Below, one piece after another: positions 24,501 to 35,409 of a stretch of DNA of 64,000 nucleotides. Numbering within the stretch: the first letter of the stretch is position 1; each line of letters opens with the position of its first letter. The stretch is from contig NC_088102.1 in the NCBI RefSeq assembly GCF_036370855.1, positions 67,031,601-67,095,600 on the forward strand. Direction: 5' to 3'. The notes below the pieces were generated by a model. It made no database searches and was not told where the DNA came from. It worked only from the letters and a program-made list of their open reading frames with translations. A program made the position numbers and the translations under genes. The DNA comes from Dromaius novaehollandiae. Taxonomy: Eukaryota > Chordata > Aves > Casuariiformes > Dromaiidae.

Positions 24501-26102
24501 GCGGTTGTAGGGGAGAAGAAAGCAGTGTTTGGGTGTGAATTTGTGCTACACGCAGGAGGAAGTGGATAAGGATCTATAGAGCAATGTAACCAAATCTGAC
24601 ATGTTTTGCATATACAGTTGGTGCTAAGGCCTTCCTGAAAGAGGTGGAGGACTCTGCAGAGAAAAGGCATCCAGCTCAGAGATGCAGTGCAGCACTGGCT
24701 GCACTAACTGGCAGGATTCTGCTCGTATGACTCTGGGCAAGGACCACGAGGCTGGATCCCTTGAGCACTCTCAGCCCAGGCCTTATCCTCCATTTCAAAT
24801 ACAGTACTTCAGCAAACAGTACCCTCCTGGCCTTCTTTGGGGGTGCTGGGTTTCGTGGGGAGTCAAAGCATCTGTTGGACATCAACTCCATGTTGCAGAG
24901 TCTCTGGGCTTTGCTGAGATACTCTTCTCTCCGGGTGAGGACAAGCCCTACCTTGTGTTCTCTCAGACATCTGGTGAGGTGCCAGATGGAGATGGAGGAC
25001 TGAGCAACCTGCTAAGAGGAGATGTGGAGCGATGCTGGCAGAACTAGCGCCTGGTCGTGATTGCTATGTCTCCTGCATTGACTAGAGGGGAGTTTGGGTC
25101 TGCTATTGATTCAGAGACAGCTCAGTATGCACAAAATCCTCCTCTGTGTGAAGATGTGCATTATGTGACTGCCTCCCACCAGTGCTGGGATTCCACATTC
25201 CACAAAGAAGAAATCAAACTCAACAGGACAAACATAGAAGTTTACACTTTTTTGAAAGAGGCAGTGAATTCTGCTGTGACAAGGCCACACACAGTCCTCC
25301 CACACCTTATCCTGTGGTCAGCACAGCTGGAGACCCTGTGAAACCCCAGTGTAGCTATTCCAAGGCTTTGAACCCAGACCAGCTCCAGGTCTGCTGGAAG
25401 CCAGGGAGAACACCTAAGCATGCAGTCTCCATCATCTTCACGTTCCCCTGGAACCCAACCACATCAGATCGCATTTGAAAAGCGATTTGACGGTGCTTTG
25501 AGGGTTGAAGACGAGGGAACGAGTATGGGGAACGACAGGCAGTGCAACCAAAGAGGATGCACTTCCAAGGGCTGGGATTTCATCTGTTTCTGCAGTAAAG
25601 ATGGGGGAGATGCGATTCAGGACCACCAGCCCTTGCTCTCCAGGCAGGGGTTCCCAGCACCATCTCGTGGCCAACTTGGGAAGCAGGAAAGGGGAAAAAC
25701 CACCTAACTTCAAGCCAGGAGGCAGACAGGACAAACACCTTCGAAAGAGTTTTCCCTGTCCTTCACCGCCTTTGCCGAAAGGAATCATCAAGAAAACCTT
25801 GCTACAGCCTGGGCTCTTCTTCCTCCTGAGCAGCTGTTTTTCCCCAAGGAGGAACTGTGAGGCCGAGACTGGTGCCACGAGCATTGCTAAAGGAAAAAAC
25901 CCAGCAACACACACTTACCTCTTCACTGTTCAAAAGGAAGAGATGGACAAGGAAGGGAAGGAAGAGAAAGGAGAAAGAAAAAAGTTAGCATCCTGATCAG
26001 AAACAAGTGGAGGAATCTTAACAAGTGAAAAAAGTTGGCTATTAAAAGTTTTAAAAGGCCAAAAAAGCATTAGAGACAGAAAATGGGAACTTACTCAGAC
26101 AT
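21561..26102 (-). CDS. TNNI2: Fast skeletal muscle troponin I
   Basis: Inhibitory subunit of troponin: it blocks actomyosin ATPase on thin filaments of fast muscle until troponin C binds calcium. Coding exons, 5' to 3': 26,102-26,095; 25,925-25,919; 23,650-23,609; 23,429-23,301; 22,691-22,602; 22,451-22,275; 21,659-21,561. Joined, they give 183 residues from MSDEEKKRRAA to KKMFEAGES, all with GT/AG junctions and matching phases. The second coding exon has only 7 nt. The N-terminal part (to about residue 60) binds troponin C and holds the AMLQL..EIEREAA helix. The inhibitory region [13 protein letters not shown] is followed by the switch helix [12 protein letters not shown] Cys (KVCMD) follows, as in mammals; as I recall, chicken has Asn there. 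The 5' UTR part of the ATG exon reaches 26,124. Length and sequence match the family throughout. The gene looks intact. Confidence 0.97.
25919..25925 (-). CDS. TNNI2: TNNI2 7-nt microexon
   Basis: TGAAGAG lies between an acceptor ending AACAG and a donor GTAAGTG. It completes the Asp codon left by the ATG exon (GA|T) and adds Glu-Glu, so the protein reads MSDEE before KKRRAA. Both flanking introns have good consensus. Without it the frame would break. Confidence 0.92.
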
Positions 26103-26606
26103 CTTGCTTTAGATGGCTGTGAACCTGCAATGAAAACCAAAACCAAAGGTTCACAATTATTCATGCTGGTGATGACTTTCTCGGGCTTAAAAACAAAGCA
26201 AGATTTCCCTAGTAAAAAAGAAGAACAGGTTTGTTCTTATTTCCCAACTTCTCCAAACTTTCATCACAGAGGGAAGCAGGCTGCGGTCTGCGGACGAGAG
26301 CCAAACACGTGCCTCCTCGCAGCCACGCAGACCTCAGCGTCTGGGGGTCCTCGACTGGGCAAAATGGTGTTGGGCCAGAAAAGGAAAGAGATTTGGTGCC
26401 AGCCCACCCCCAGTTAAGCTAGCCTCTCGCAGAACTGACAACTTCCCAAAACACAGCTCTCTGCAGACCTGGGAGGCCGTGCTGGGAGCTGAAGCGTTAA
26501 TGGGGCCTGAGCCCAAGGGAGGATGCGCAGATTGCAGGGATGAGCTCTCGGAGGAAACTTTATCCTGGAAAATGTGCAGGCCCATCACATTACTGGGGGG
26601 AAAGTG

Positions 26607-26800
26607 CTTCTAAAAATGGTCAGGGAGCTGCACAAGGAGCTGCAGCTGTCTCCTCAGACGGCAGCCTTTCGCCGGTGCCAGGCCCCATGACTCAGGGAGG
26701 CCGGGGCAATGCAAAGCAAAAGCCACCACAGGTGGCTCAGCTGCAGCAGCGGGACGGGGCCCCCGAGGAACGCAAGCTATTTTTACTTGCATTCCTCCTG
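26607..26800 (-). promoter_or_regulatory. Candidate TNNI2 intron 1 muscle enhancer
   Basis: Within 200 bases lie a CTAAAAATGG MEF2-like site (about 26,610), CAGCTG E-boxes (26,643-26,648 and about 26,738), CAGGTG (about 26,729), an AP-1 site TGACTCAG (26,688-26,695), CTATTTTTAC close to the MEF2 consensus (about 26,777) and an M-CAT site CATTCCT (26,790-26,796). E-box plus MEF2 in intron 1 is the known design of the quail fast troponin I internal regulatory element. The match in position and content is inference. Confidence 0.5.
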
Positions 26801-27396
26801 CACGCACACATGCACCCACTGCAATGACATCTAAGCTGCAAGCACAAGGGAAGCAAGAGACAATCCCGGTTCACGGCTATCTGCCCGCAATATGGGCTTT
26901 ACATCACCTGTTCGGTGGGATACAGTAAATCTGAGCGGCTCTTGCTATTTTACAGGCTTCCAAACGCTGAGGACAGTTTTGGGGAGCAAGGCACCGCACA
27001 GACCACTGAGGAACGGGAGCGAGGGCTCTAAGTAGGGGAGCACTGCTGAGTTACCCCAGCTAAGGATGGGATCCCGCTTCCCCCGGCCTCGGGGAGGTCA
27101 GCGTTACTGCGGCTCCACTTGCCCTTCCACTCAAGCCAGAGAGCAAAACCAGTCAAGCGAGGGGAAGGCAGGAAACCAAAGAAAGAGAAGGTAGCTGGAA
27201 AAGACAGGGAGACTTTCTGATGCGTGGACCCTCTCCAACAGGCAAAGGATGGAGACAGTCTCGTTAGCACCCCTGTTTTCCCCAGCAGGCCACCCCGCTC
27301 AGCATTTATCTCCCCAAAACTCACGTGAGTGGATCTGCGTCCCCTTTGCCCCCTAACAGCAAGCCGGGTCAGTAGGAGACATGCAAAACGGCTCAC

Positions 27397-27500
27397 CCAA
27401 GTCCTGAGGAGGAAGACAGAGAGCCCCCGTGGACGGACAGGACTGACTGGCGAGCCGTAGGCAGCTGACTGAATAAGGAGGTATAAAAGGGCTTCTCGGG
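27397..27500 (-). promoter_or_regulatory. Candidate TNNI2 untranslated exon 1 and core promoter
   Basis: On the minus strand, a CTTTTATAC stretch (about 27,490-27,482) is followed by roughly 80 bases ending in GGACTTGG and the donor GTGAGC (27,396-27,391). Spliced to the acceptor before 26,124 it would give a normal two-exon 5' UTR. It would also put the motif cluster at 26.6-26.8 kb roughly 0.65-0.85 kb into the transcript. There is no direct evidence for the start site. Confidence 0.35.
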
Positions 27501-27509
27501 TGGCTCGGC

Positions 27510-30386
27510 AGAAAATCCACCTTCTCTTTAAGGGCATGGAGACCTTCTCAGACCAATGATGTGCAAGGCTCCCTTGTGCACCTCCCTTGGCCGGGGACGG
27601 CGAGCCAAGCAGCCCCGGAGGAGAGGGCAGCCACCATGGGCAGCGGGGCGACGGCGAGGGGACGTGTAGCTGCGGGGTGGGCAGGGGGAGGACTTCTGCT
27701 GCTGGTGGGTGGGGAAGCGGAGCCACCTCGGAGCCGGGGGCTGCTCTTCCTTGCGAGCGCTGAGGAAGGAGCCTTCCTCCCCCTCTTCTCTCGTGCTAGC
27801 CTCCGACACTGGCTATGGCTTCAGGGCTATGGGGACCCCAGGCTCCCTGCCATCCACCTGCAAGGCCGGGGCTGCCAGGTACAGCCCGTTAGCAAAATTC
27901 CCCATTGGAGACCTAGTCTGGTTTATGCATGGACGAGGGAACGACAGGGCAGGGCTCCTTTCGCTGCCCGGGGACTTAGAGCAGCTCTGCCCTTCGCTGG
28001 GTGGAAAGAGCCTGTAGTCTGTGCACGCTCCCCTCCAAAACAGCTATGCATAACGTGTGCAGGAGCCCTCCCAGAAGAGCCACCCCTCGCTAGCACTGTC
28101 TTCTAACCTCAGCCACCACACGGGAAACATTTGCACCTCTTCCCAGTGTGAAGTCTTTCAACACAACTAAGGTTTTTAAAAAGCGAACGGTGTGCAGCCA
28201 TGCCGCTCACTGCGGTGCAGGCACTGGGGAGGAGGAGCAACGCACGGGGGAGCAGCCCCACGCGACCAGCAAGAAAGGGCAACCCCAGCATCTGCTGTGG
28301 GATGCCCCATCCCCTTGCCTCCACGGGCCAAGGGGGAGGGGAGATGGAGGGTCCCATAGAGTTAGGAGCCCAAGTAGCTCCTGCCCTCTTTCCCCAGGTC
28401 AGGGGCTCCCTCCCCTTTCAGCCACAGTTTTTAGGCGGATATTTTCTCCGAAAGCCTCTCAGATGTTGTGTATACAAGTGACAAAGCCGCTGCTGCGGGC
28501 TTCCTGTTTCACCACCTTTAGCATGGTGCAACGCCGGCTGCGGACGCCTGCAAAGGACAGCAGGTCCTAGCAAAGCAGAGCACAGCCAGGCCACACCAGC
28601 CACCTTCTCAAAGGCCGGTGACAAAGGGGGCTTTGGTGACGGGCACGGGCGGACAGTGACTTCTGAGCACCATCTGCTGGGAAAGGAGCAGAGAGGCACA
28701 CGGGTCCCCCTCTGCTCCCAGGCCCTGTGCACAGCTGCCCGGGCCAGGGCCCACACCGCACCTCCCCATCCCCATCCCCAGCCTGCACTCTGTGGTCTGC
28801 ACTCGGGCGGGGACAGGTCTTCAGCCCCAGGCAGGCCTGCAAAACACATGGTTAAAACCCCAGCAGCTTCTGCCGCGCATCCCTTGCTACCGCCACTGAA
28901 GACGACTCACTGGTGGAGGCTCACTGTGGGCAATTTAAAATTAAGGGCCACCCAGCATCCACCTCCCATCTGGTCTCCAGCAAAAGCAGACAGTCTGGCA
29001 GGAGGAATGTCTGCTTTTCCCAGTTAAAGCTAGTTTCTCAGAAAAGACAAAAAACAGACCGAAGCAAGCAACACAGAAAACTGTTTGAAGACAGACAGCG
29101 ACCACCCTCCACCAGCAGAAACCATCCATTAAGAAACAGCTTAGCTGCTTCACTTTTCCCCTAGTACCAACTCTGTAAGCCATCTTTGTCTCATTTAAAC
29201 CAACTCTTTATTATTCCAGAGTTTCTACAGCAATATTTTTTCATCTCCCTACACAACTACACATATTCTGGCAACCATTGGCTCACCGGTCCTCGAGATA
29301 GTGGCTCAGCTTTTGGAGGAAGAATCAAAACTGGCGAGTTATCAGTTCAAAGCTTATCTGCAGCCAAGGAGTTTCATTCAGCCCCATGAAATGAAGGCTC
29401 ATTGAGCTTCCTGGAGTGCAGGCATGCTGCACAGGATAAAAAGATTTGCCCTGAATTCGAGTTTTTGGTTATCACGTTGTGCCTGCAACGGTTGGTCTGA
29501 ATGGGTGTGCGGGGAGTTCACAGAAACAGCTGTCCTCTCGCTACACTGCTTTTGCACAAAGCAAGAAGTGCTCTGCAAGGCCCTGACAGAGGGGAGATCT
29601 GGCACATAAAGAAGGTTCTGCCCTATATTTTAAAGAGATCCAGGTATTGCACTTCCAGCTACGCTCTTCCAGGGAACCATCATGGGTCCAAGCTATCCCT
29701 CATGGCCATCTCCTTACCTTTATATTACTGGTTGCCTCCTCTTGATCCTACGAGCATCATGTGGACAGACACTGCGTCCTGTAAAGCACCTCATTCACTG
29801 CATAGTCATGTGTCTGGACTAACTAATCCAGCATGGCACCAGATGACATTATGTTTCCATCTATCACTACCTAGATCCCATTTCATATGGTTCTGAATGG
29901 TCCTCCAGTGCCAGACTGGCTCTGCTCCTCTACATGGTCCCATCCTGCTCCCTGGTCCTAACACATCTGGAAGAAGCAGCTCTTATTTCCAAGGATGATA
30001 CTGTCAGCAAGGACCTAGGCCTTCTGCTTAGCAGCAAGTGTGCTGATAGTAAAAAATCAGGCAGGAGCACTAAGCAAACCAATGTGGGACTCCCCTTTGC
30101 CTTCCCAAAATCACATCAGAGCAATGCACATGGCTCCCACCTCACCCAGGACATTCCCTCTCCCTCTGGTGTTTCCCTAAAAGAGCTCCCCACACTAATT
30201 CTGCTGGCACCAGACACTGGGAACTGCTACAGAGGAAGGCCATAGCCTTTGCATGTTGCCCCAGCGCCGTCCTAAATACCCCACAGCAACAGTCATCTCA
30301 TTCACTTATGCGATAAGTTAAGGCTATTTTCCTTTTGGCTTTTCCTCTTCAGGGCTGCTGCCAGGCAACACAGCCGCCCTGCCCTT
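27510..30386. other. Intergenic DNA between TNNI2 and the phosphatase-like gene
   Basis: No exon I can support. Open frames such as 27,561-28,106 (plus) and 28,418-28,849 (minus) are GC-driven and lack motifs. The right half (about 28.9-30.2 kb) is more AT-rich and probably holds the 3' UTR of the minus-strand gene ending at 30,387. A minus-strand AATAAA-like signal occurs near 29,207, but this is too far away to assign. Confidence 0.4.
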
Positions 30387-33300
30387 TTAGCTCCATGCCG
30401 TCTTCCTTGACAGGGAGTGCTTCAGGCCTGCCGCGTTGACACCTCCAGGCTGCAGGGATGTCTCCAAACCCACCAGCATGTCCTGATGGCACTCCTGGAT
30501 GTTCAGCGGGTACCGTGCCCTCACAAACTCATAGGCTGCCAGCAGTCTCATGCTGTGCTTGACCATCAAGTACTGGATGACGCAAGCAGGACCCAGAGAG
30601 TAACCATCTCTGCAGTGGATCAGGACACGCTTCCCTTTCTCCAGCGAGGCTTCGATGCACTCGTTGATGTCCCGGAAGCAGGGCTGCCCCAGTTCGCAGT
30701 GGTCCCCATCCAGGGGAGCCTGGATGTCAACCTTGAGGCGTGACCAGCTGTGCCTGAACCCTCTCCGGCCACAGGTGCAGGGAATGATGCTCAGGCTGCG
30801 GTCACTGGGCAGACTGCTCATATCAATGATGCTGTCAATGCTGTTCTTGCACAGTGCCCGCCCGCTGTAAGCAGCGTTGAGGTTCCCCAGGTAGATGCAG
30901 TCTGTTATCCTAGCAATGATGGGTTCTGTGAAGGGGAAACACACAGGCTCTCCTGGCTTCGGACCACTGGGATCCTCAGGATGTGGGTTCTTTTTCCAGG
31001 TACCGCTGCGAGATTTCTTGGAGCTGGCACTGGACAGAGGGCTAGAATCTGATTCGAAGCTGCTGCTCCACGATGGTGGCAAGAACGAGGAGAAGTGGCT
31101 GGAAAGCTTGGCTTTGGAAGGGGGCTCCACTGGGCAAGGCAGGGGAAGACCCAGGCTGGGACTGGATCTGAGAGCGCAAGAGAGGGATGCCTGCACTGGG
31201 GACCACGTGCTGTGGGCTGCCCCTCTGCTCTGAGCCTCATCCATCTGCAAAGCAGGAAAGGACTGGTGAGACTGCAGAAATTCATTGCTCCACTGCAAGA
31301 ACAAGGAAACACGACCTAGCAGTAGGCTTTACCCAGAGCAGCACTTGGGGTCCAACCCACCAGTAGATACCAGAGGCCCTGAAGACCTTGCACATCACTA
31401 GCCCAAGTATCCAGCCAGCCTGTTCCCCTGCGACAGAGGCATGAAGATGCAGTGAACACTCACCTGGGCCTGTGGACCACTCTGCCAGTCCTGGGGTGCT
31501 GGGTGGTCGAACTGGCCCTCCCCTCCTGATGACAGTGACAAGCAGAGAGACCAGGGTGTCCTGCCAGGCTGCTGGGCTACAGATGCCACATCCCTAGGCT
31601 TCTCTTCATGTGCTTCACTTTTACTTGTCATCAAGTTTGGACAAGAGCCTGTAGGAACAGAACAGCTCAATACAAACACTCGCATACAAGTGTTTTCATT
31701 AAAAACATTGACCTCATAGAGAAACAGGGCATTTTAATGAGCCGTTCCACTCCACAGGGACACGTCTTGGTGGGCTCTGCTGGAGAGGTTTGTGACTCAC
31801 TGTGAGCTGGAGCTGGGAGGAAGGACAGCATTTTAAGCTGAAATCATGGGGGAGGGAGGTGAAGAGCAGCTGCAGGGAGAAGAAAAACAACAGAAGACCC
31901 CACTGGATAAAGCCCCTTCTGACTACGATAACACCTGGGGGCTTTTTGAGCTGGAGGCAGGGAAACTGTAGGATGTAAGGAGCAAAAACATCTGCTTTCT
32001 GACCTTAGGCCTCAGCAATGGAGATGCTCTATCCATAGCCAGGAGTAGGGTCTCTTGGTTCCCAGCTCAGCCCTAAGCTCAGGTCTCACTCTCAGGAGCA
32101 TTATCCACTTCCATTAAGGGCACTTTGGCTAGAAGGTCCCTCAGACCCTTCCCACAGCCCAGTCCTTTCTTCATGGCTCAGTACAGCCCCAGACTGAGTG
32201 CACAGGCCCTCTGAAAGCCTAACACCCCTGCCCAGACACTGGTCCGTACCCAGGCCTCGAGCAGCTGATGTGTCGGGGAGGTGAGCCTTCCCACATGGCC
32301 ATGGCGTCTGTCCCTCTACAGAGCAGACTCCTCATCACAGTCCTCTGTGCGTTTGCTGTCCTCAAATCCTGCACGCTAAAGACCAGAGCAGGAGCCAGAA
32401 CATGTCCAGAGAACAGACTGATATCTCTCTGTTTTTGAATGAGCAAGGTTTCAACACGTCTCCATTCTTCAAAAGCCTTTTAGGCTCTACACCAATATGA
32501 CTCCCCAAGGTCAGTGACTGCCCTGCAAACCAGTGGCCACCTAGAGACTGATCCTCCAGAAATCATCCATTTCAAACCCACTGGCTTTGCAAGTGCCATG
32601 TAACTCCAGAAGCCACATTTAAGAAAAGTTGGCAGCTGTGAAGACCCTCGACAGTCTTACCTACCCGAGCAGCACTGAGAAAGAGCCATGGGAGAAGACA
32701 GCTGCAAGGAGATGGGCCTCTGGAAGGTCTTCTGGAGGTGCTTCATAATCAGGCCTGCAAAGGCAGGGGATGAGCTCACGCTAGGAAAGGGCAGAGCTGG
32801 AAAAATTCAACACAAAACCCCACCAAGCGTCTTTCAAGGACAGGCCCAAAGAGCAACTCTTAGAAAGCCACTTGGCATGGGCTGTTACAAAGAGAGGGGA
32901 CAGTCCTGGTCCTAATCGCTTGCCCCCAGCCCATGTCATGGTACAACATGTCCTTACTGGATAACGCAAGCCTGAAATCCAGCCAGCCAGAGTCTTTCAG
33001 GCACAAAGATCTGTCAGCTGGCATCCAGTGTGAGATCCGGAGTCAGACCCAAGTTCAGAACATATCCAAAAGTCATGGCTGGGATAAAATGAATACAACC
33101 CTTTAAAGCAACACACTAGAGAGACCTTGAGGAATTTGTTTCTTACCTGTTCTTGGTCACATCCAGAATAAAGTTCCCCACCAGATGCTCATAACATGGA
33201 TGCCAAGTGTTTTAACTGGGGTGCATTAAGTGATGTCCTCCATGCCAAAATTCGGGCTTCTCTGTCAAAACTGGTCTGACCGATATGTAAGTTTAGCACA

Positions 33301-34361
33301 AAATGCTCTCCATCTAGGTGTGCAAGGCCTTTCCCACATATATTCACCCAAACTGGTTAGTTAATCCAGTACACAGCCAATTCTGCAAGTGCTGAGGGTG
33401 GATTTCATCCGAGCAAACCTAGATGCTGACTGTGCAGAAATCAACATTTGAGCCAGCCACCTCCAGTCCCTTCACAGGCAATGGGGAGAAGTGGGTATTT
33501 CAAGGGTGCAATTTTTCTTGTCCTAAGGCAGATGGATGATTCGTGCCTTAACGTGCCCGTTTCCCACAGAGGGATTGTTGACCCCGGATAACTAGCTCTG
33601 ATGGGGACGTCTGTAATGTCCATGTTTGCAGGAAGGGTGATGAAACCCCTGCTGAGTTTCACGCTTGCGTGGAGACCTACTGTCTTCCCTGCCTCTGCTA
33701 CCCATACTTAAAATGAGTTTGGGTGTTTGCAAGTTAAGGCCTCATTTCAGCTTGGTTTAACTCTTATTCCTCATTGACTTCAATCTTGTTTCTGTTTAAA
33801 TTGAACTGCAGTAAAACTGCCCGCAGGGGTTTCATCAGCTTTGCGTGAGGCTAGCGAGGCTGGTTGAGAAATCCCCATTTTATTAACACGCAACAAATCA
33901 TCACAGCCACAGGCGCTAAATCTGGCTTTTCCAGGAGATTTAACTTCAGTCGCCCTGAACAGACATTTCTGAGGCGATCTTTTATACCGAACCAAGGGTA
34001 AGAAGGTGAAAGACCACCTCACAGACCCTGCTTAAGCCTTCTCAAGTCCCCGTGACACGGGTGAGGACCAGCCGATTTGAAAATGAGAAAGAGGAGACGA
34101 ACGAGATGGCCCAAGGGGAATCGTTCCCGCTGGGGGGGACGGAGCCGGTCTGCACCTCCCGCCCCACGCTCCGGCCAGCAGCCCGCGTTTGCTCACACCT
34201 CGCGTGCTGGTGGCACCTGCAAGCCCCCGGTCTGCCCTGCCGTATGCCCCCGGTGCCCCCCGGCCCCGCTCACCCGTGACGCCGTCCTTCCTGGGGTGGC
34301 ATTTTTTGTCTGGCAGCTTGAAAGCGATGAAATCCTTGTGCTGCTTCTCTGACGGCTCCAT
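30387..34361 (-). CDS. Dual-specificity-phosphatase-like protein, probable pseudophosphatase
   Basis: Coding exons: 34,361-34,274 (ATG, ends phase 1), 31,648-31,464, and 31,244-30,387 (stop TAA). The joins are in phase and give 376 residues. Residues 1-91 (MEPSEKQHKDFIAFKLPDKK...) and a Ser/Pro-rich stretch (about 100-190) look disordered. A DSP-type fold follows at about 199-353: ITDCIYLGNLNAA, then IDSIIDMSS, then the P-loop region VLIHCRDGYSLGPACVIQYLM, then a C-terminal helix pattern ending in HQDMLVGLE. The canonical motif is HCxxGxSR. Here His301, Cys302, Gly305 and Ser307 stay but the essential Arg is Leu308, so phosphatase activity is doubtful and phosphoprotein binding, as in STYX-type proteins, is a better guess. 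Acceptor ACATTTCAG before the ATG exon implies an untranslated exon upstream. I do not recognise the gene; human has none here that I know of. Confidence 0.85.
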
Positions 34362-35270
34362 CCTGCTCAGGCCTGAAATGTCAAGAAATATGAGGTCGGG
34401 GCATCTCCCCACCCGAAATAAATTCGACCCCCCGCAGTTTCACCTCCGTAGACATTTTATATGGGCCAGTCGGATACAGGAGGTAGCAGGACCACCCGCT
34501 CCGCTTCACAGCCGCACAACTGGCACTGAAACAACCTGACACACTGATGCTGTTGCCCAGGATGACTTGAACTTCCCCAGGTTGGGGAAGGGACTGTGAA
34601 ACGTCCCCCCACTGCTCAGGGCCGGCAGATAGAAAGCAAGTGAAGAAGCACAGCTTGGGTGTAGGTTTTGGTCTGCCTGCCACAAAGTTCAAATCGAAAG
34701 AGCAGTCAGAGAGTGGGGAGAATTTCTGCACCTTCAGTACCATCAGCTCTATTTTTCAGGCTTAGTTTAGGGAAAGAGGCATTTTCCTTCCTGCTACCCC
34801 AGGGAAGAAAATATCCCCCCTCCCTTTCTGCCCACAGCACTGGAGGATGCACCTTGGTGTGAAAAGGCAACTGCTGTGCTGGGAGTGGAAGGGGACAGGA
34901 AAAGAGGAGAAGGAGGGGGGAAAAAAAGAGGAGAAGGGGAAGGGTAACTCCCTGCCTCTCTCCGAGAACCTGAAAGCTGCCTTCACAGCGGACTCAGCCG
35001 GGGAAGAGCACCGGGGCAGAGGAGGAAGCAGGCTCCCCAAAACACAGCAGCGTGCAGCCCTACACCCCCCTCCTGCTGCCCTTTCCCCCCTTGCCTGCTC
35101 CCATGCCGCCCAGGACCCCCACGGCACGCACCCCTCTCCCCCGCAGCTCTGCCGGCGCCCCTCTTTCCCACCGGAGTTTCCCAGAGGCCACTTGGCCGAC
35201 GGGAGCCGTCCCTCCCGCCCCGCGTCGCGCCCCACCGTTCAACCAATTTTGCACCCCTGGGGCGTTTTAC

Positions 35271-35405
35271 CGTAGGCAGGGGCTGGATGCGGGGGCCTGT
35301 GGCTGCCGGGGGGCTCAGCCCCCACAGCTGCCCCCCGCCACCCCTACGGAGCCGTCCCGGGGAGCAGGGCGGCGTGCCGGGCAGCCTGGGAGATGTAGTT
35401 TCGGT
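35271..35405 (-). promoter_or_regulatory. Candidate untranslated exon 1 and ZNF143-type promoter of the phosphatase-like gene
   Basis: On the minus strand, AAACTACATCTCCCAGGCTG (35,401-35,382) resembles the ZNF143/Staf promoter motif ACTACAATTCCCAG. About 110 bases further, CTGCCTACG meets a donor GTAAAACGCC (35,270-35,261). This would splice to the acceptor in front of 34,372. The block is CpG-rich. Start site and splice are inferred. Confidence 0.4.
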
Positions 35406-35409
35406 GGGA

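Noticed and set aside
24500-25500. AT-richer block inside TNNI2 intron that looked like a possible transposon
   Set aside because: I could not match its ends or frames to CR1 or any other element I know, so I leave it as plain intron.
27028-27726. 232-residue minus frame over the TNNI2 promoter region
   Set aside because: No motif, and it covers the probable untranslated exon 1 and promoter; best seen as chance.
27561-28106. 181-residue plus frame, with TATAAAAGG upstream at about 27,482
   Set aside because: The TATA-like string suggested a plus-strand gene, but the frame has no domain, no splice sites and no matching neighbour.
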